From the NCBI GenBank assembly GCA_903772945.1, contig CAICTM010001793.1, positions 1 to 22,576 of the forward strand: a DNA stretch of 22,576 nucleotides, written 5' to 3'. Shown here piece by piece: positions 1 through 8,847 of this stretch. The translations under genes and the position numbers were made by a program. The stretch is from Seminavis robusta. Taxonomy: Eukaryota; Bacillariophyta; Bacillariophyceae; Naviculales; Naviculaceae. The notes under the pieces were generated by a model. It did not search any database and was not told where the DNA came from. It saw only the letters and a list, made by a program, of their open reading frames with translations. Position 1 is the stretch's first letter. Every line of letters begins with the position of its first letter.

Positions 1-184
1 GGAAATACAAACTTTACATCTCTTAGATCGTTAGATTAATCAATCCACAATGGTATTGTCGCACAACCGCCGAGGAAATCCCATTGTCGCGTCCTTTTCG
101 AACGAACGAATGATAGCTCCGGATACGAGGAAGAGGCTACTGTTGATCAAAGCTCTGTTATCTCCAGCCCTACTAGCAGCATGC
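1..184. other. left edge, no gene seen
   Basis: No open frame with an ATG start and no recognisable motif. It precedes the tandem array and shares no obvious unit with it. Confidence 0.4.
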
Positions 185-1015
185 ATTCGTCAATGAGATA
201 TACCGGTAACGGAGTCTAGCCAGCAAAGCCAAACCTGAGCGTGTTGGCATTGTTGCCACTGTCGCCCATGTAACTATACGGCAGCCGGCTACGATTGCTG
301 GTTTGGCAATATTCCGTTGTACATGTATTCGTCATAAGGATTCAATGCAAGATACCGGCAATGGAGTGTAGCCAGCAAAGCGGAACCTGAGTATGTTCGG
401 TACTGTTGACACTGTCGCCGATGTAACTGTACGGTAGCCGGCTACAATGGCTGGATTAACAATATTCGGTTTTGTGCATGTATTCGTCATAAGGATCCAA
501 TACGAGGTAGCCGAGTGCAGCGAGCAAAGCCGAACCTGAGTGTGTTCGGTACTGTTGCCACTGTCACCGATCGATGAACTCTACGGTAGCTAGCTAGCTA
601 CATTGGCTGGATTGACAACATTCGGTTGTACATGTATTCGTCATAAGGATCCAATTCGAGGTACCAGGTGCCAGTAACGGAGCGTAGCGAGCATAGCCGA
701 AGCTGAGTTTGTTCGGTACTGTTGCCGATGTACCAGTAACGGAGCGTAGCGAGCAAGACCAAAGCTGAGTTTGTTTGGTACTGTTGCCGATGTAACTATA
801 TGGTAGCTAGCTACAATGGCTGGATTGACAATATTCGGTTGTACATGATGTTTTCGTCATAAGGATCCAATTCGAGGTACCAGGTACCAGTAACGGAGCG
901 TAGCGAGCATAGCCGAAGCTGAGTGTGTTCGGTACTGTTGCCACTGTCGCCGATGAAACTTTGGGTAGCCGGCTATACAATGGCTGGATTGACAATATCC
1001 GGTTGTAACTGTTGG
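185..1015. repeat. degenerate tandem array, ~155-bp unit
   Basis: Five to six diverged units follow one another. The word GTCATAAGGA (first copy diverged, GTCAATGAGA) recurs at 189, 331, 486, 640 and 856, giving spacings of 142, 155, 154 and 216. Each unit also carries GGAGYGTAGCSAGCA, a TGTTCGGTACTGTTGCC-like word, GATGTAACT and ATGGCTGGATTGACAA. The 216-nt interval is explained by an internal ~62-bp duplication, with CCAGTAACGG at 671 and again near 733. Units are clearly related but carry many substitutions. Some contain TAGCTAGCTAG in place of TAGCCGGCT. Short ORFs inside are not conserved between units, so I see this as non-coding satellite-like DNA. It is not a CRISPR array. Confidence 0.85.
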
Positions 1016-1087
1016 TTGAGGCAAAGGGATACAGGAGACGAGCGCTGTAAAACCCGAATGCTGCTTAGCTTAGTTTTATCAGCGGGG

Positions 1088-1136
1088 GTTAGAGTTCAGG
1101 TTACTACCCGTACAATCAACTCCCACGGTTTTCTCC
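1088..1136. repeat. dispersed repeat A, copy 1
   Basis: This segment, containing CAATCAACTCCCACGG, matches 3712-3754 in the same orientation. The main differences are a short gap after GTTACTA and a base change near GTTAGAG. The two copies lie ~2.6 kb apart on either side of the broken minus-strand gene. Confidence 0.75.
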
Positions 1137-1355
1137 CTCTCGACTTCCCTTCAAAATGTTGAAGGACCTCAACTTGTAGAACTAAGTAGAAAGTCTACGG
1201 CGACGAAATCAATTCCTGTGTCATGAAAATGATGAGCTCGTGATTCAGAATGATCCTTAAGTAAATTTGAGTCCAGTTGTCACAGAAATCGTCTCGCCAT
1301 AGCATGAAAATTGCATGAAAATGTTTTTCTCATATCACAGAAATCAGTCGTGTTT

Positions 1356-1389
1356 CACGGGGACAATTGTTTTAGTAGCCGTAGTAAAG
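1356..1389. repeat. 34-nt direct repeat B, copy 1
   Basis: It begins CACGGGGACAATTGTT and ends TAGTAGCCGTAGTAAAG. It matches 1984-2017 in the same orientation at all but one position. No role is visible. Confidence 0.8.
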
Positions 1390-1983
1390 CCTCCAAAGGA
1401 AGGAGAAGACGGACTGCTCGAGATTCCATGCAATCCAAGTTTTGCTTCCGAGGTGTCAGGTGACGAAGGCTACTAGTAGGTTGGTCCGGACCAAATCGAG
1501 ATTGCTCTTGGCGAACAATGGCGAAGAAGAAGAAGAAGAAGACAGTGATTGCCTCTGAGGAAAATACAGCAACACGTTGCGGCATACGAGGGAATTTGCG
1601 TAGGCATCTGAGCAAGATCGAAGGGAATGATCCATGATCGACATATAGCGTCGAATTGAAGCTTGAGGGGATTGTTCTGGCTGGTAGCTAGCTACAAGCT
1701 TGTACTGTACGACAATACCAGTATTGTAATTACATTTTAGTCCCTGAAGTAACCAAAACAAGAACGCAGCAGCTTTGATAATACAAAATTTTACGTACAT
1801 ACAATCCATCGACTCTGTCAACGCGCACCTATCCCACGCTACCGTGGGTGTTCCGAGTGGTTTCAATGTGGTTTCAGATCGTCAGCCACACGCTGATTAG
1901 AATGGTAGACGAAGAGGGTGCTCCTCCTTTATTTTTATTTTTTAATTTTTTGAACGAAGCCAATTTCTGTGCAGTTTCTGTGA

Positions 1984-2017
1984 CACGGGGACAATTGTTC
2001 TAGTAGCCGTAGTAAAG
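1984..2017. repeat. 34-nt direct repeat B, copy 2
   Basis: Second copy of the 34-nt repeat, 628 nt downstream of copy 1 and about 75 nt beyond the 3' end of the minus-strand pseudogene. The near identity stands out against the surrounding unrelated sequence. Confidence 0.8.
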
Positions 2018-2092
2018 TTTTTTTCAAAAAGTGTATTATGGACGTCGCAAGCTTGTAAATATTCTGGCGCAACCACCATGAGCCGCATCATT

Positions 2093-3430
2093 TTATGCCA
2101 ATTGCCAATTGAGCAAAACGAAGTCGAAGTTTTCTTCCCCATTCCCAGTCTCTATTTTCCTTCCGCCAAGCAACACCATAGCATGCTCTCCGGACGAAGG
2201 GCGCTTGGCTTTCTCCGTCGTGGGGGTGGCAGTAGACCAGGCAGGTGTCGATGAAGAGGGCTGATCCTCGTCCGCCGGAAAATTTTCCAGCGTTTTCGTC
2301 TTCCGTTCCTCCTTCTTCGCTTTTACTATACCTGCCTGGTTCTCCCAGAGCTCTTTGATACGATTACGTTCTTCCTCGCAGCGACCGTCGTCGTCCAAAG
2401 GGACGAACTCTCCCTGACATGTTCGCGTGCTCCCAGTGAAACGCCAGTATCCGATACCTTCGAGAACATCAATCTTAGATTGAGTTGCCCTGAAAGGATC
2501 AGAAGTTATGAAGTTGCACACCATGCCGGGCCCGTATCGCTGCAGACACACCATCAATTGCCTTCCGAACTCGGATGGGTTGTCATCGTTCAAAAGTTTG
2601 TGGATCCATTGCTCGTCGTCCTTACTATTCGTACTATCCTTCGCCAAGCTATAAGCTGACTTCCCTCTGTCGCCTACCACGCGGTCGTAAAGCAACCCAT
2701 CGTTATTGAGTGCTTTGTGTTGAGCAATCCACGCAATGTCGACAACTTCTTGGCCACCGAAGCCTTCATACCGACATTTCAAGGAAAACCAGACACCCCC
2801 GCAAAGCAAATATCAATTGCGACTCTGCTGGTACCGAAGAATAGCGTTGCCTTTGAATCCACAAACGAAACCCTTGAAACCCTCGCTTTTTGGATCAAAG
2901 AGAACCCGAGCCGTGTTCTGCAGGTTGGCAAAGGCGACGAAAGCACCCCGACCACAAAGAATTTTGTCGCTGGTTTCCGAGAAGGCGACGCGGCAAAGCC
3001 TTTCCAAGGCCTCTCCCTTGACACATTCGAGCATTGCTTTGACACGTTCAAGGCGGTCTTTATCTTGGTAGAAGCCACGGCCTTAGAGATACAAAAGACA
3101 ACGGAACACCCTTTGATACCGAGGTCCAGGTTCCAGTCCGTGGACAAAAGGATCTAGCAGGATTTTGTCATCTTCCATCTTGGCTGTCGCAACATCAACA
3201 TCCACAGGAAGGGTCGGAGAAAGGCATGCTTCTTCGTAACTTGCCAACTTGATGCGCGGCCCATCGGGTGTTTGAAAAACAAAGGAGTGCTTCTTGGCAG
3301 GGGGAGTCGAAATGACGCTGCATGGGGTAGTTGCCTGAGTGTCGAATGTGGAAGCAGCCTTGGTGCCCTCCGCGGACTCATTGTAGTACCCATTATTGTT
3401 ACGGGTGGTGTCGATATTGATGCCGTCCAT
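2093..3430 (-). pseudogene. papain-like-fold family protein, two in-frame stops
   Basis: The minus strand from the ATG at 3430 (context GCCATGG) to the stop at 2093 is one continuous frame of ~446 codons, interrupted only by TAA at 3083-3085 and TGA at 2813-2815. The protein-like sequence continues in the same frame after each stop (GRGFYQDKDRLERVKAML after the first, YLLCGGVWFS after the second). The N-terminal ~100 residues are low-complexity, Asn/Thr/Ala-rich. The C-terminal third has LQRYGPGMVCNF, then a charged Lys/Glu stretch, then HAMVLLGGRK and FVLLNWQ at the very end. A late His-Ala block followed by an Asn-Trp block is the order seen in papain-like cysteine proteases. It also recalls, from memory, an uncharacterised diatom family with YGPG and HAMVLVG...NWW motifs. 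The nucleophile Cys is not assignable and the end after NW looks truncated. The two stops could be nonsense mutations or lie in unrecognised introns: a 60-nt GT-AG segment with length divisible by three covers the TGA, but none of reasonable quality covers the TAA. I prefer pseudogene. The longer upstream extension to 3529 has no ATG advantage. Confidence 0.55.
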
Positions 3431-3572
3431 GGCGATGCAGTATTTGCAAGAGTGAGATTGATGGAACGCTGTGGCGTTGTGCTCCAAGTTACGTACCGGT
3501 ACCCGCACGGGTTGTGAGTTGTGAGGCAACCAAAGACCAAAGCCGACTCACTCCTCGCCACACTGTCTTCCA

Positions 3573-3586
3573 TACCGGTACCGGTA
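3573..3586. repeat. perfect palindrome TACCGGTACCGGTA
   Basis: Fourteen bases equal to their own reverse complement, about 145 nt upstream of the ATG of the broken minus-strand gene. Related ACCGGT-containing blocks occur at 3810-3830, 12741-12780 and 17790-17800, all outside coding sequence. Confidence 0.7.
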
Positions 3587-3711
3587 CTGTACGACTGTAC
3601 CTTTCCCGTAGAAACGAAACTGTGAACAGCCTCGCTGGGAGCCCAGATCATTAGAGTGAGGGTGAATGCACCGTAACTTGTTTAGAGTGAGGGTGAATTC
3701 CATCCTCTAAC

Positions 3712-3754
3712 GTTAGAGATCAGGTTACTACAATCAACTCCCACGGTTTTCTCC
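3712..3754. repeat. dispersed repeat A, copy 2
   Basis: Same orientation as 1088-1136. It shares GTTAGAG, CAGGTTACTA and CAATCAACTCCCACGGTTTT, then diverges abruptly after TTCTCC. Confidence 0.75.
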
Positions 3755-4511
3755 TTACGGCACGGCACCGCTACAGAACGGCACGGTACTGGCACCGTGG
3801 CTTTTCCCCTACCGGTACACGTACCGGTACAATCGCAACAGATATGCATATCTCTCTCTACTGTATGCCCTGCCACCAAACATCATCTTTGCGGAAAGGG
3901 CGACTATTCACTTGCATGGGAGGCAGTAAGAGCTGTAACCAGAAAGACTGCTCATTGCAGCTTTACCAAACCACCAAACCCTTTGCAAGGCTTCAAGTGT
4001 AACATGCATCAAGCGAAAGCAACTGCAGTGTTAACCGGAGAACTACAGGGCAGAAAGCAGCAGCTCTACTTCATGTGCTCAAAAACGGCAACTGTTGAAA
4101 GGTTTTTGAAATACGTACTCGGCATCCTCCACATCCTGGGTGGCCAGCCAGCTACAGTCGTACTAGCTAGCTACAGTACGGTAGTACCTAAAACGACGTT
4201 GTGGTTGATAGCCTTCTGATGTGGTTTTGCCGGAGGCTTCTGTATACGTGCCGGGTGCCGGAGTAGTTGCAGTTCGATTTGGCTGGAGTCGAGTCCTCAT
4301 CACAGTCATGTCCACGGACGTCGTAAACCACGTGGTGTGGTGAAATAATGAATCTAATTATACCTATTTGAATTAGAAAATTATCCCACAATATCAGTAG
4401 CTTGATACACAAAAGTACCCAGAATAGACAGTTGATCTCATATAATACAGATCGTCAACGACCATAAAAGAAGAGAACGCCGACGTATCTCTTGGACGGT
4501 GTTTTGTCTGT

Positions 4512-4623
4512 CTCAATGACATCATCTCGACTCAATGACATCACCTCGACTTGTTGGCGGACAACCTGACGACATCGGAACCAACTCTTAGACAACGTGA
4601 CGACATCGGAACCAACATCTTAG
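4512..4623. repeat. two short tandem repeats with TGACATCA / TGACGACATC words
   Basis: A 19-nt unit (CTCAATGACATCAYCTCGA) occurs twice at 4512-4549. It is followed by a ~31-nt unit containing TGACGACATCGGAACCAAC, also twice, at 4561-4591 and 4592-4623. All four carry a TGAC...ATC core. They lie 0.8-0.9 kb upstream of the carbonic anhydrase start; a regulatory role is speculation. Confidence 0.7.
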
Positions 4624-5231
4624 AGGGCGCTTGCCGACAACCTTCCGACAACCCCCCGACGTCCAAAATTGTCAGTTTTTCTGGGGCAGTTGCCTATTTC
4701 GTCAGGTAGAAGAAGAAGGCCACACCTTGAAGGTCAACAGTGGTCATCACGTTGATCCCAAGTGGATACTCAGCACTGTACTAGATATTCAGGAATCGGA
4801 GCAATTTTTGGATTCTGATTCGCCAAATCTAAAAACTGATGCGTAGCGGAGGAGCAACGTGGTCGCACCACATCATAGTTTCGATGCTGGCTCCCACTCC
4901 CCAGCATCAGAGCCACCATTGGCAAGCCGCACGATTCCTCATTTTGCTGTTGTCCTCTGAGACAACACTTCGGCCAATCGAACATTAGATTGGATTTATC
5001 ACTGACGACGCACAAGATCAACCCAACCGCCAGCCGATTCTCTGGGTACGACTCTTAAATCCGCGTTATGTCCTACATTAAATCTGCTTTGGACCCAACT
5101 GCCGCAGCTTCCGCCAGATGTCGTATCCGTGGAGGATTTGCAGAAAGGTTCTTTTGTTTTCCCCACCCCTTGAGCATGCTCGAGAGCCAAGCTTTCTCGT
5201 TGGATGTCCCTTCTGCTTGCGTAGCCGTGCA

Positions 5232-5237
5232 ACGTCA
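5232..5237 (+). promoter_or_regulatory. possible CO2/cAMP-response-like element (ACGTCA)
   Basis: ACGTCA lies ~204 nt upstream of the carbonic anhydrase ATG. In Phaeodactylum, elements of type TGACGT/ACGTCA mediate CO2/cAMP repression of a beta carbonic anhydrase gene. Here there is only one clear copy, close to what chance would give, and its distance from the unknown transcription start cannot be judged. Confidence 0.15.
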
Positions 5238-5440
5238 CACTCTGAGACGTAGCATTTCCAGGCTTGCTTTCGTTGTCTGAGTAACAACTTGTCATACGTT
5301 TCTCGGCGAAAGACAGACCATCAGATACCTTTCGATCCTCGAGCAAAGACACATCCAACACTCACAATCTATCATTTCATAAACTTGAAACGATACCACA
5401 ACCAGTTTTTGCTATCCTCGATCCATCAAAACCTTTCACC

Positions 5441-6738
5441 ATGTGCGCCACCGACAACGAAAACAAAGGCTCCGCCGCCCCTTCGGAAGACACTGTTTCC
5501 ACCATGAAGAGTGCCTTCCAGACTATCCAGATGACAACCGCAGCATTGTTGATCACCACTATTGCTCTCCTCATTGCCACTTGCGTCCTCGCTGCCGACA
5601 AGTCTGGATCCCCATCCACCGAGGTGGCTGCTGTCGCCGCGACACAGACCGTCACTGAGACTGTCACTGTCGAAGTGCCCACTTGGCCCACTGTCAGGCC
5701 ACCTGCCGGTGAAAACCCTTGCGCTGGAAAGAAGCCCGACCTTCCCAATATCCAGTGTGTCATTGATGCCGTGGAACAAACTGGTGAGCAGGCCGGAGCC
5801 AATGTTACCAAGGGATACAATGGTTTGAAGGAAACCGAAGCCACCCCCATCACCCAAAACTACTACGAAGTCGGTATCTGCCCCGTCAATGTCCATTGGC
5901 ATCTTGGAGCCGAGCACTACTCCCTTGGAGAGTTCGATGAGACTGGTAAGTCCAGATTTTTGTTGGACGCGTTGAAGAAGTTCAGTTTTCGCCCAGATGT
6001 CGCAGCAGAGTGCCGGGCGAATATCAGGTGTTTCACTGGATTTCTCGGGCTTAAATAAATTTTAACCATTTTCCTGACACTTCGTTTCTCTGTAAATCCT
6101 TTCTTCTACGACCTTCAGGAACTGGTCCCACTGATATCTCTGGACGCCGCAAACTTGCTGGAAAGACTCGTCAAGGATTCCAGTGCAAGCACTACAACGA
6201 AAACGATGCCAAGTTCACCACTCCTTACGAATGGAAGCACTGCGACGCCACCATGGAAGTTGGACAGACATACGAAGTCCACTGGCCCCACTCTGCCGCT
6301 GGAGCTTGCGGAACCATCAACCAGTACCAAACTCCTTTCTACGATGGTGTCTTCTGCCGTGATGGTGTCCTCACTGACACTGCTGCCCAGATTGGTGTCC
6401 AAGGACAAGTCTTCACCATTGTCAACGACGAGGCTTACTACTACCCCGACCTCATGCGCGGTATGATTGTTGATGGAGAATTCGGAGCTGACATGGCCAT
6501 GTACACTGGATCCACCACCGGAACTTCTCGTGACAACGAAATCTGCTCTCAGTACGCTCCCATCACTTGGCAAGTTGACCGCAAGTGCCACCTCATCTCC
6601 GCCTCTACCTTTGACAAGATGTGCGCTGACATGAAGGCCCAACGTGACGACATGAGCGATGACTTGTACGCCCACGGATCTCGCGAACTTGTTGCCGACC
6701 ACCTTGCCGCCAACAACCACGCCAACCTCCGTGCCTAA
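5441..6738 (+). CDS. delta-class carbonic anhydrase (TWCA1-like), two exons
   Basis: Catalyses reversible CO2 hydration and supports inorganic carbon supply to photosynthesis. Coding exons are 5441-5945 and 6119-6738 and give 374 residues. Exon 1 ends in ...DETG and the split Gly codon joins exon 2 reading GTGPTDISGRRKLAG. The spliced product contains blocks I recognise from the delta class: CPVNVHWHLGAEH (147-159, His152 and His154), GFQCKHYNENDAKFTT, YEVHWPHSAAGACG (from 220, His223 and His226) and YYPDLMRGMIVDG. The His-X-His and downstream His are plausible zinc ligands. A hydrophobic segment (31-51) follows a polar N-terminus. Read from Met1 it looks like a signal anchor; read from Met22 (5504, also in an ACCATG context) it is a good cleavable signal peptide ending VLA-AD. 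There is no Phe of an ASAFAP plastid motif, so secretory, cell-surface or periplastid location is more likely than stroma. TWCA1, as I recall it, is shorter (about 280 residues); the excess is at the N-terminus. Identification is firm, location is not. Confidence 0.93.
5946..6118 (+). other. intron of the carbonic anhydrase gene (173 nt)
   Basis: Donor G|GTAAGT and acceptor TTCAG|GA with a pyrimidine-rich tract before it. Removing it joins two halves of a recognisable delta carbonic anhydrase in frame (phase 1). Reading through gives an unrelated tail of about 37 residues and a stop at 6058. Confidence 0.92.
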
Positions 6739-7037
6739 ATCAAAACGGTTGGACACAGGTTCAGCTAAGCATGACAGCATGTTTTTTGAGACTATCCCAT
6801 GACGATTGCTTCGCCTGGATGGATATATGTGATTTGTACGAAAAAAACGAATTTGAAAATTGTGACAGTCGCCACTGAGGAAGTAGATTCCTCTTGGTGT
6901 TGTTTCTTAGTATCTAAATTAGACAGAACCCAGTAAACAAACAAACTCGTCTACCTACTTGTAGCTAGCACACTGCTGCACCCAACAATCAACCAGGCCA
7001 ACCTGCTCCACACCAACAATCGAACATCAATACAGCC
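6739..7037. other. 3' flank of carbonic anhydrase gene, no gene seen
   Basis: Contains an A run near 6840 and the start of an AC-rich segment. No ORF or RNA gene recognised. Confidence 0.4.
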
Positions 7038-7811
7038 ATGCGATCTTCCAACAACATCATACAATCATCCGGCATCGAAGATCTGTTGGCTCCCAACCAA
7101 CCAATTGAGGGGACAGGGAGCGATGCTATCGGTACAAGATCTGATGGTCCACTCCCAGCCAAGCAATACTTTGAATACGACCATCAGATAACGCATACGG
7201 AAAGCAAGAGGCGTCGAAGGTGGCATGGCTCCCAACCCATTGAGCTACGCAGGGGCAGGTATGATATCGGTACAAGATCTTGGATGGTCCACTCCCAGCA
7301 AATACTATCCATACAACCCAACCATCAGATAACGCAGACGGAAAGCAAGAGGCAGCGAAGGTGGCATGGCTCGCACCCCATTCTTGAGCTACGCAGGGGC
7401 AGGGATGCTATCGGTATAAGATCTTGGATGATCCACTCCCAGCCAAGTTGGCCTTGGCCATCCGACACAGCCTCCCTGAAGCAACAATCCACTCCTGAAA
7501 GAAAAAAAAGAAAAAGCCAGCTCATCAGGGGAGCTGGAGGTATCCAAGTTGGCCTATCTAGCTCCCAAGGTGGCGGCCTGCTACTAGCTAGCTCGCAAGC
7601 CATTTTAAGCCCCGCGACTGGGAGGGATCATGCAAGCCACTTAACCAAGACACCCAACACCGAACAGGAAGCCAGGGATGCTGCCTACACAAGTTGCGCG
7701 GCACGCACACAGCAATGCATGCTGCATGAATTTTGTACCTCAAGGATGCACCACTGCTATTGTATCATGTGCCACTGGCATAAAAGGAAAACCGGCCTAT
7801 TCGCTCTCTAA
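7038..7811 (+). CDS. doubtful 257-residue ORF over a tandem repeat
   Basis: Opens with ATG at 7038 and stays open to 7811. Residues ~50-140 come from a ~140-bp DNA tandem repeat and read twice as HQIT-TESKR-RRWHGS, followed by ELRRGR-IG-RSW. The product is strongly basic there, with no known domain. The C-terminal third is Cys/His-rich (HEFCTSRMHHCYCIMCHWH) but shows no standard zinc-finger spacing. Unit lengths of 139 and 141 nt do not by themselves keep frame, yet small indels restore it over the HQIT block. That could be selection or chance. No neighbours or splice sites support it. More likely a repeat-derived open frame than a conserved gene. Confidence 0.22.
   Translation: MRSSNNIIQSSGIEDLLAPNQPIEGTGSDAIGTRSDGPLPAKQYFEYDHQITHTESKRRRRWHGSQPIELRRGRYDIGTRSWMVHSQQILSIQPNHQITQTESKRQRRWHGSHPILELRRGRDAIGIRSWMIHSQPSWPWPSDTASLKQQSTPERKKRKSQLIRGAGGIQVGLSSSQGGGLLLASSQAILSPATGRDHASHLTKTPNTEQEARDAAYTSCAARTQQCMLHEFCTSRMHHCYCIMCHWHKRKTGLFAL
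7088..7460. repeat. tandem repeat, ~140-bp unit, ~2.7 copies
   Basis: Units start at GGCTCCCAACC-like sequence at 7088, 7227 and 7368. Each carries GCTATCGGTACAAGATCT (or a close variant), GGTCCACTCCCAGC and, in the first two, CATCAGATAACGCA and GGAAAGCAAGAGG. The third is truncated after CCCAGCC. The DNA is well conserved between copies. Confidence 0.85.
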
Positions 7812-8847
7812 GTCTGGCTGTGGCTGGGGCACCTTCGATCGCCGTGTTTTCAAACAAATTGACATCTGCCAAGCTGATAGAAGCTAAAAGCTCCTGGCAA
7901 AGATAGCACAGCTGTAACCTGGTCAAGGAACGCGTCTTCCATGCTTTCTTCGATCCACATTGTAATTTTAAAATTGCTTAGGACTTCGAGTAGCTTTCGA
8001 TTCCAATTGTTAGGACCAGTGGAGAGTAGTTTTAAGGTAGTGCCAGTTGCATATCTCCCTGGCAGATGGCTCATCAAGAAGCGGTCTTATCGCATGCTAA
8101 AAGCAGCTTATACTAGCCGACCCGGCAACAAAACACACCGCTACCTCGTCCTTGATGATCACAATCATGTGTGTTGGCCAGCTGGAAACAGTTTCCAGGC
8201 CTATTCTTCCTTTGTAATTTCTTTGCCTTTGGATCCTTTCTCGGAGAGAGATGTTGCTGCGGGTATGTTGTGTTGCCATTGTGCAGCCATTGCCGCATCA
8301 TTCCTTCTCAAGGGTGTCGCAAAGGATATCTGAACAACGACTTGATGGACAGCTGATGATCATCTGATGGGTCAGCTGTCAGCCATCCAAAAAGAATTCA
8401 ATCGAACCCTGAGATGTTCCAAGAGGTTTTGATAGATTTAGTTGATGTTTGCTGTTTGCTGATGTCAGAGTGCACTCATCAGCCATCACGCGGATGTCAC
8501 TTAGGCAAAGAAGAAAAGCTTCAACAAACTGAGCAAGACGTGCAAACCTAAAGTTCAAGATCATCAATAAGTAATGATGCCTACGTGTCCCTTGCAACTT
8601 GCAATAATTCACCGAGACTTGTCTTTGAGATATCCATTCGACACCCGCTTTCCGGCCTACTGTGGCAGATTGTACAGTTCCAGGAGAAAGGACTTGGAAA
8701 CATGTGTCCACGTAGGTCTCGGTCAGCCAGAAAGAAGTCGAAAGATCCCAGCATCAAAGATCATTGAAGCTCCACACTCCACACCCAGTCTCCTCACAAT
8801 TTCGAACATCACATCCAACACCACTACCAGTTCCTAGCTCGAAAATC
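7812..8847. other. intergenic, no convincing gene
   Basis: Short overlapping ORFs occur on both strands (130 codons at 7941-8333 +, 74 codons at 7850-8074 -), none recognisable and none supported by splice sites. The minus-strand one encodes a moderately hydrophobic helix-like tail and could be a gene fragment. The last ~250 nt are probably promoter and 5' leader of the RING gene; the 80 nt before its ATG are C- and A-rich, as is common before diatom starts. Confidence 0.4.

Larger units (their letters stand above)
1016..2092. other. intergenic, no convincing gene
   Basis: Nothing here looks like a conserved gene. It holds one copy of a dispersed repeat (1088-1136), two copies of a 34-nt repeat (1356-1389, 1984-2017), a GAA run near 1527-1545 and an AT-rich stretch near 1929-1950. 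A 39-codon plus-strand ATG ORF (1518-1637) starts with a lysine run created by the GAA/AAG run. The overlapping minus-strand ORF of 136 codons (1456-1866) has a serine run from the same simple repeat. Neither is recognisable, and both are probably chance. Confidence 0.5.
3431..5440. other. intergenic region, short repeats, no clear gene
   Basis: No ORF here is convincing. The 140-codon plus-strand frame at 3797-4219 begins with GTG rather than ATG. The 70-codon ATG ORF at 5068-5280 lies within the probable promoter of the carbonic anhydrase gene and has no recognisable motif. What is visible: a perfect 14-nt palindrome at 3573-3586, dispersed repeat A copy 2 (3712-3754), a 17-nt word repeated 31 nt apart (3651-3667 and 3682-3698), tandem repeats at 4512-4623 and a TAGCTAGC block at 4154-4190. 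Confidence 0.45.

Noticed and set aside
185..1015. Possible CRISPR array
   Set aside because: Whole ~155-bp units repeat without short constant repeats and variable spacers, and the genome is eukaryotic.
3080..3122. 38-nt GT-AG intron removing the TAA in the minus-strand relic
   Set aside because: Its length shifts the frame and quickly meets another stop, and it is too short for a usual intron.
2717..3157. 146-codon plus-strand ORF
   Set aside because: Antisense to the minus-strand papain-like relic, whose protein-like sequence and YGPG/HAMV motifs are on the other strand.
3797..4219. 140-codon plus-strand ORF
   Set aside because: Starts with GTG, contains promoter-like palindromic words and has no recognisable motif.
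4999..5361. 120-codon minus-strand ORF
   Set aside because: Non-ATG start, no motif, and lies in the probable promoter of the carbonic anhydrase gene.
5377..5917. 158- and 163-codon minus-strand ORFs
   Set aside because: Antisense shadows of carbonic anhydrase exon 1.
6115..6780. 221-codon minus-strand ORF
   Set aside because: Shadow of carbonic anhydrase exon 2, caused by its codon bias; Val/Ser-rich and unrecognisable.
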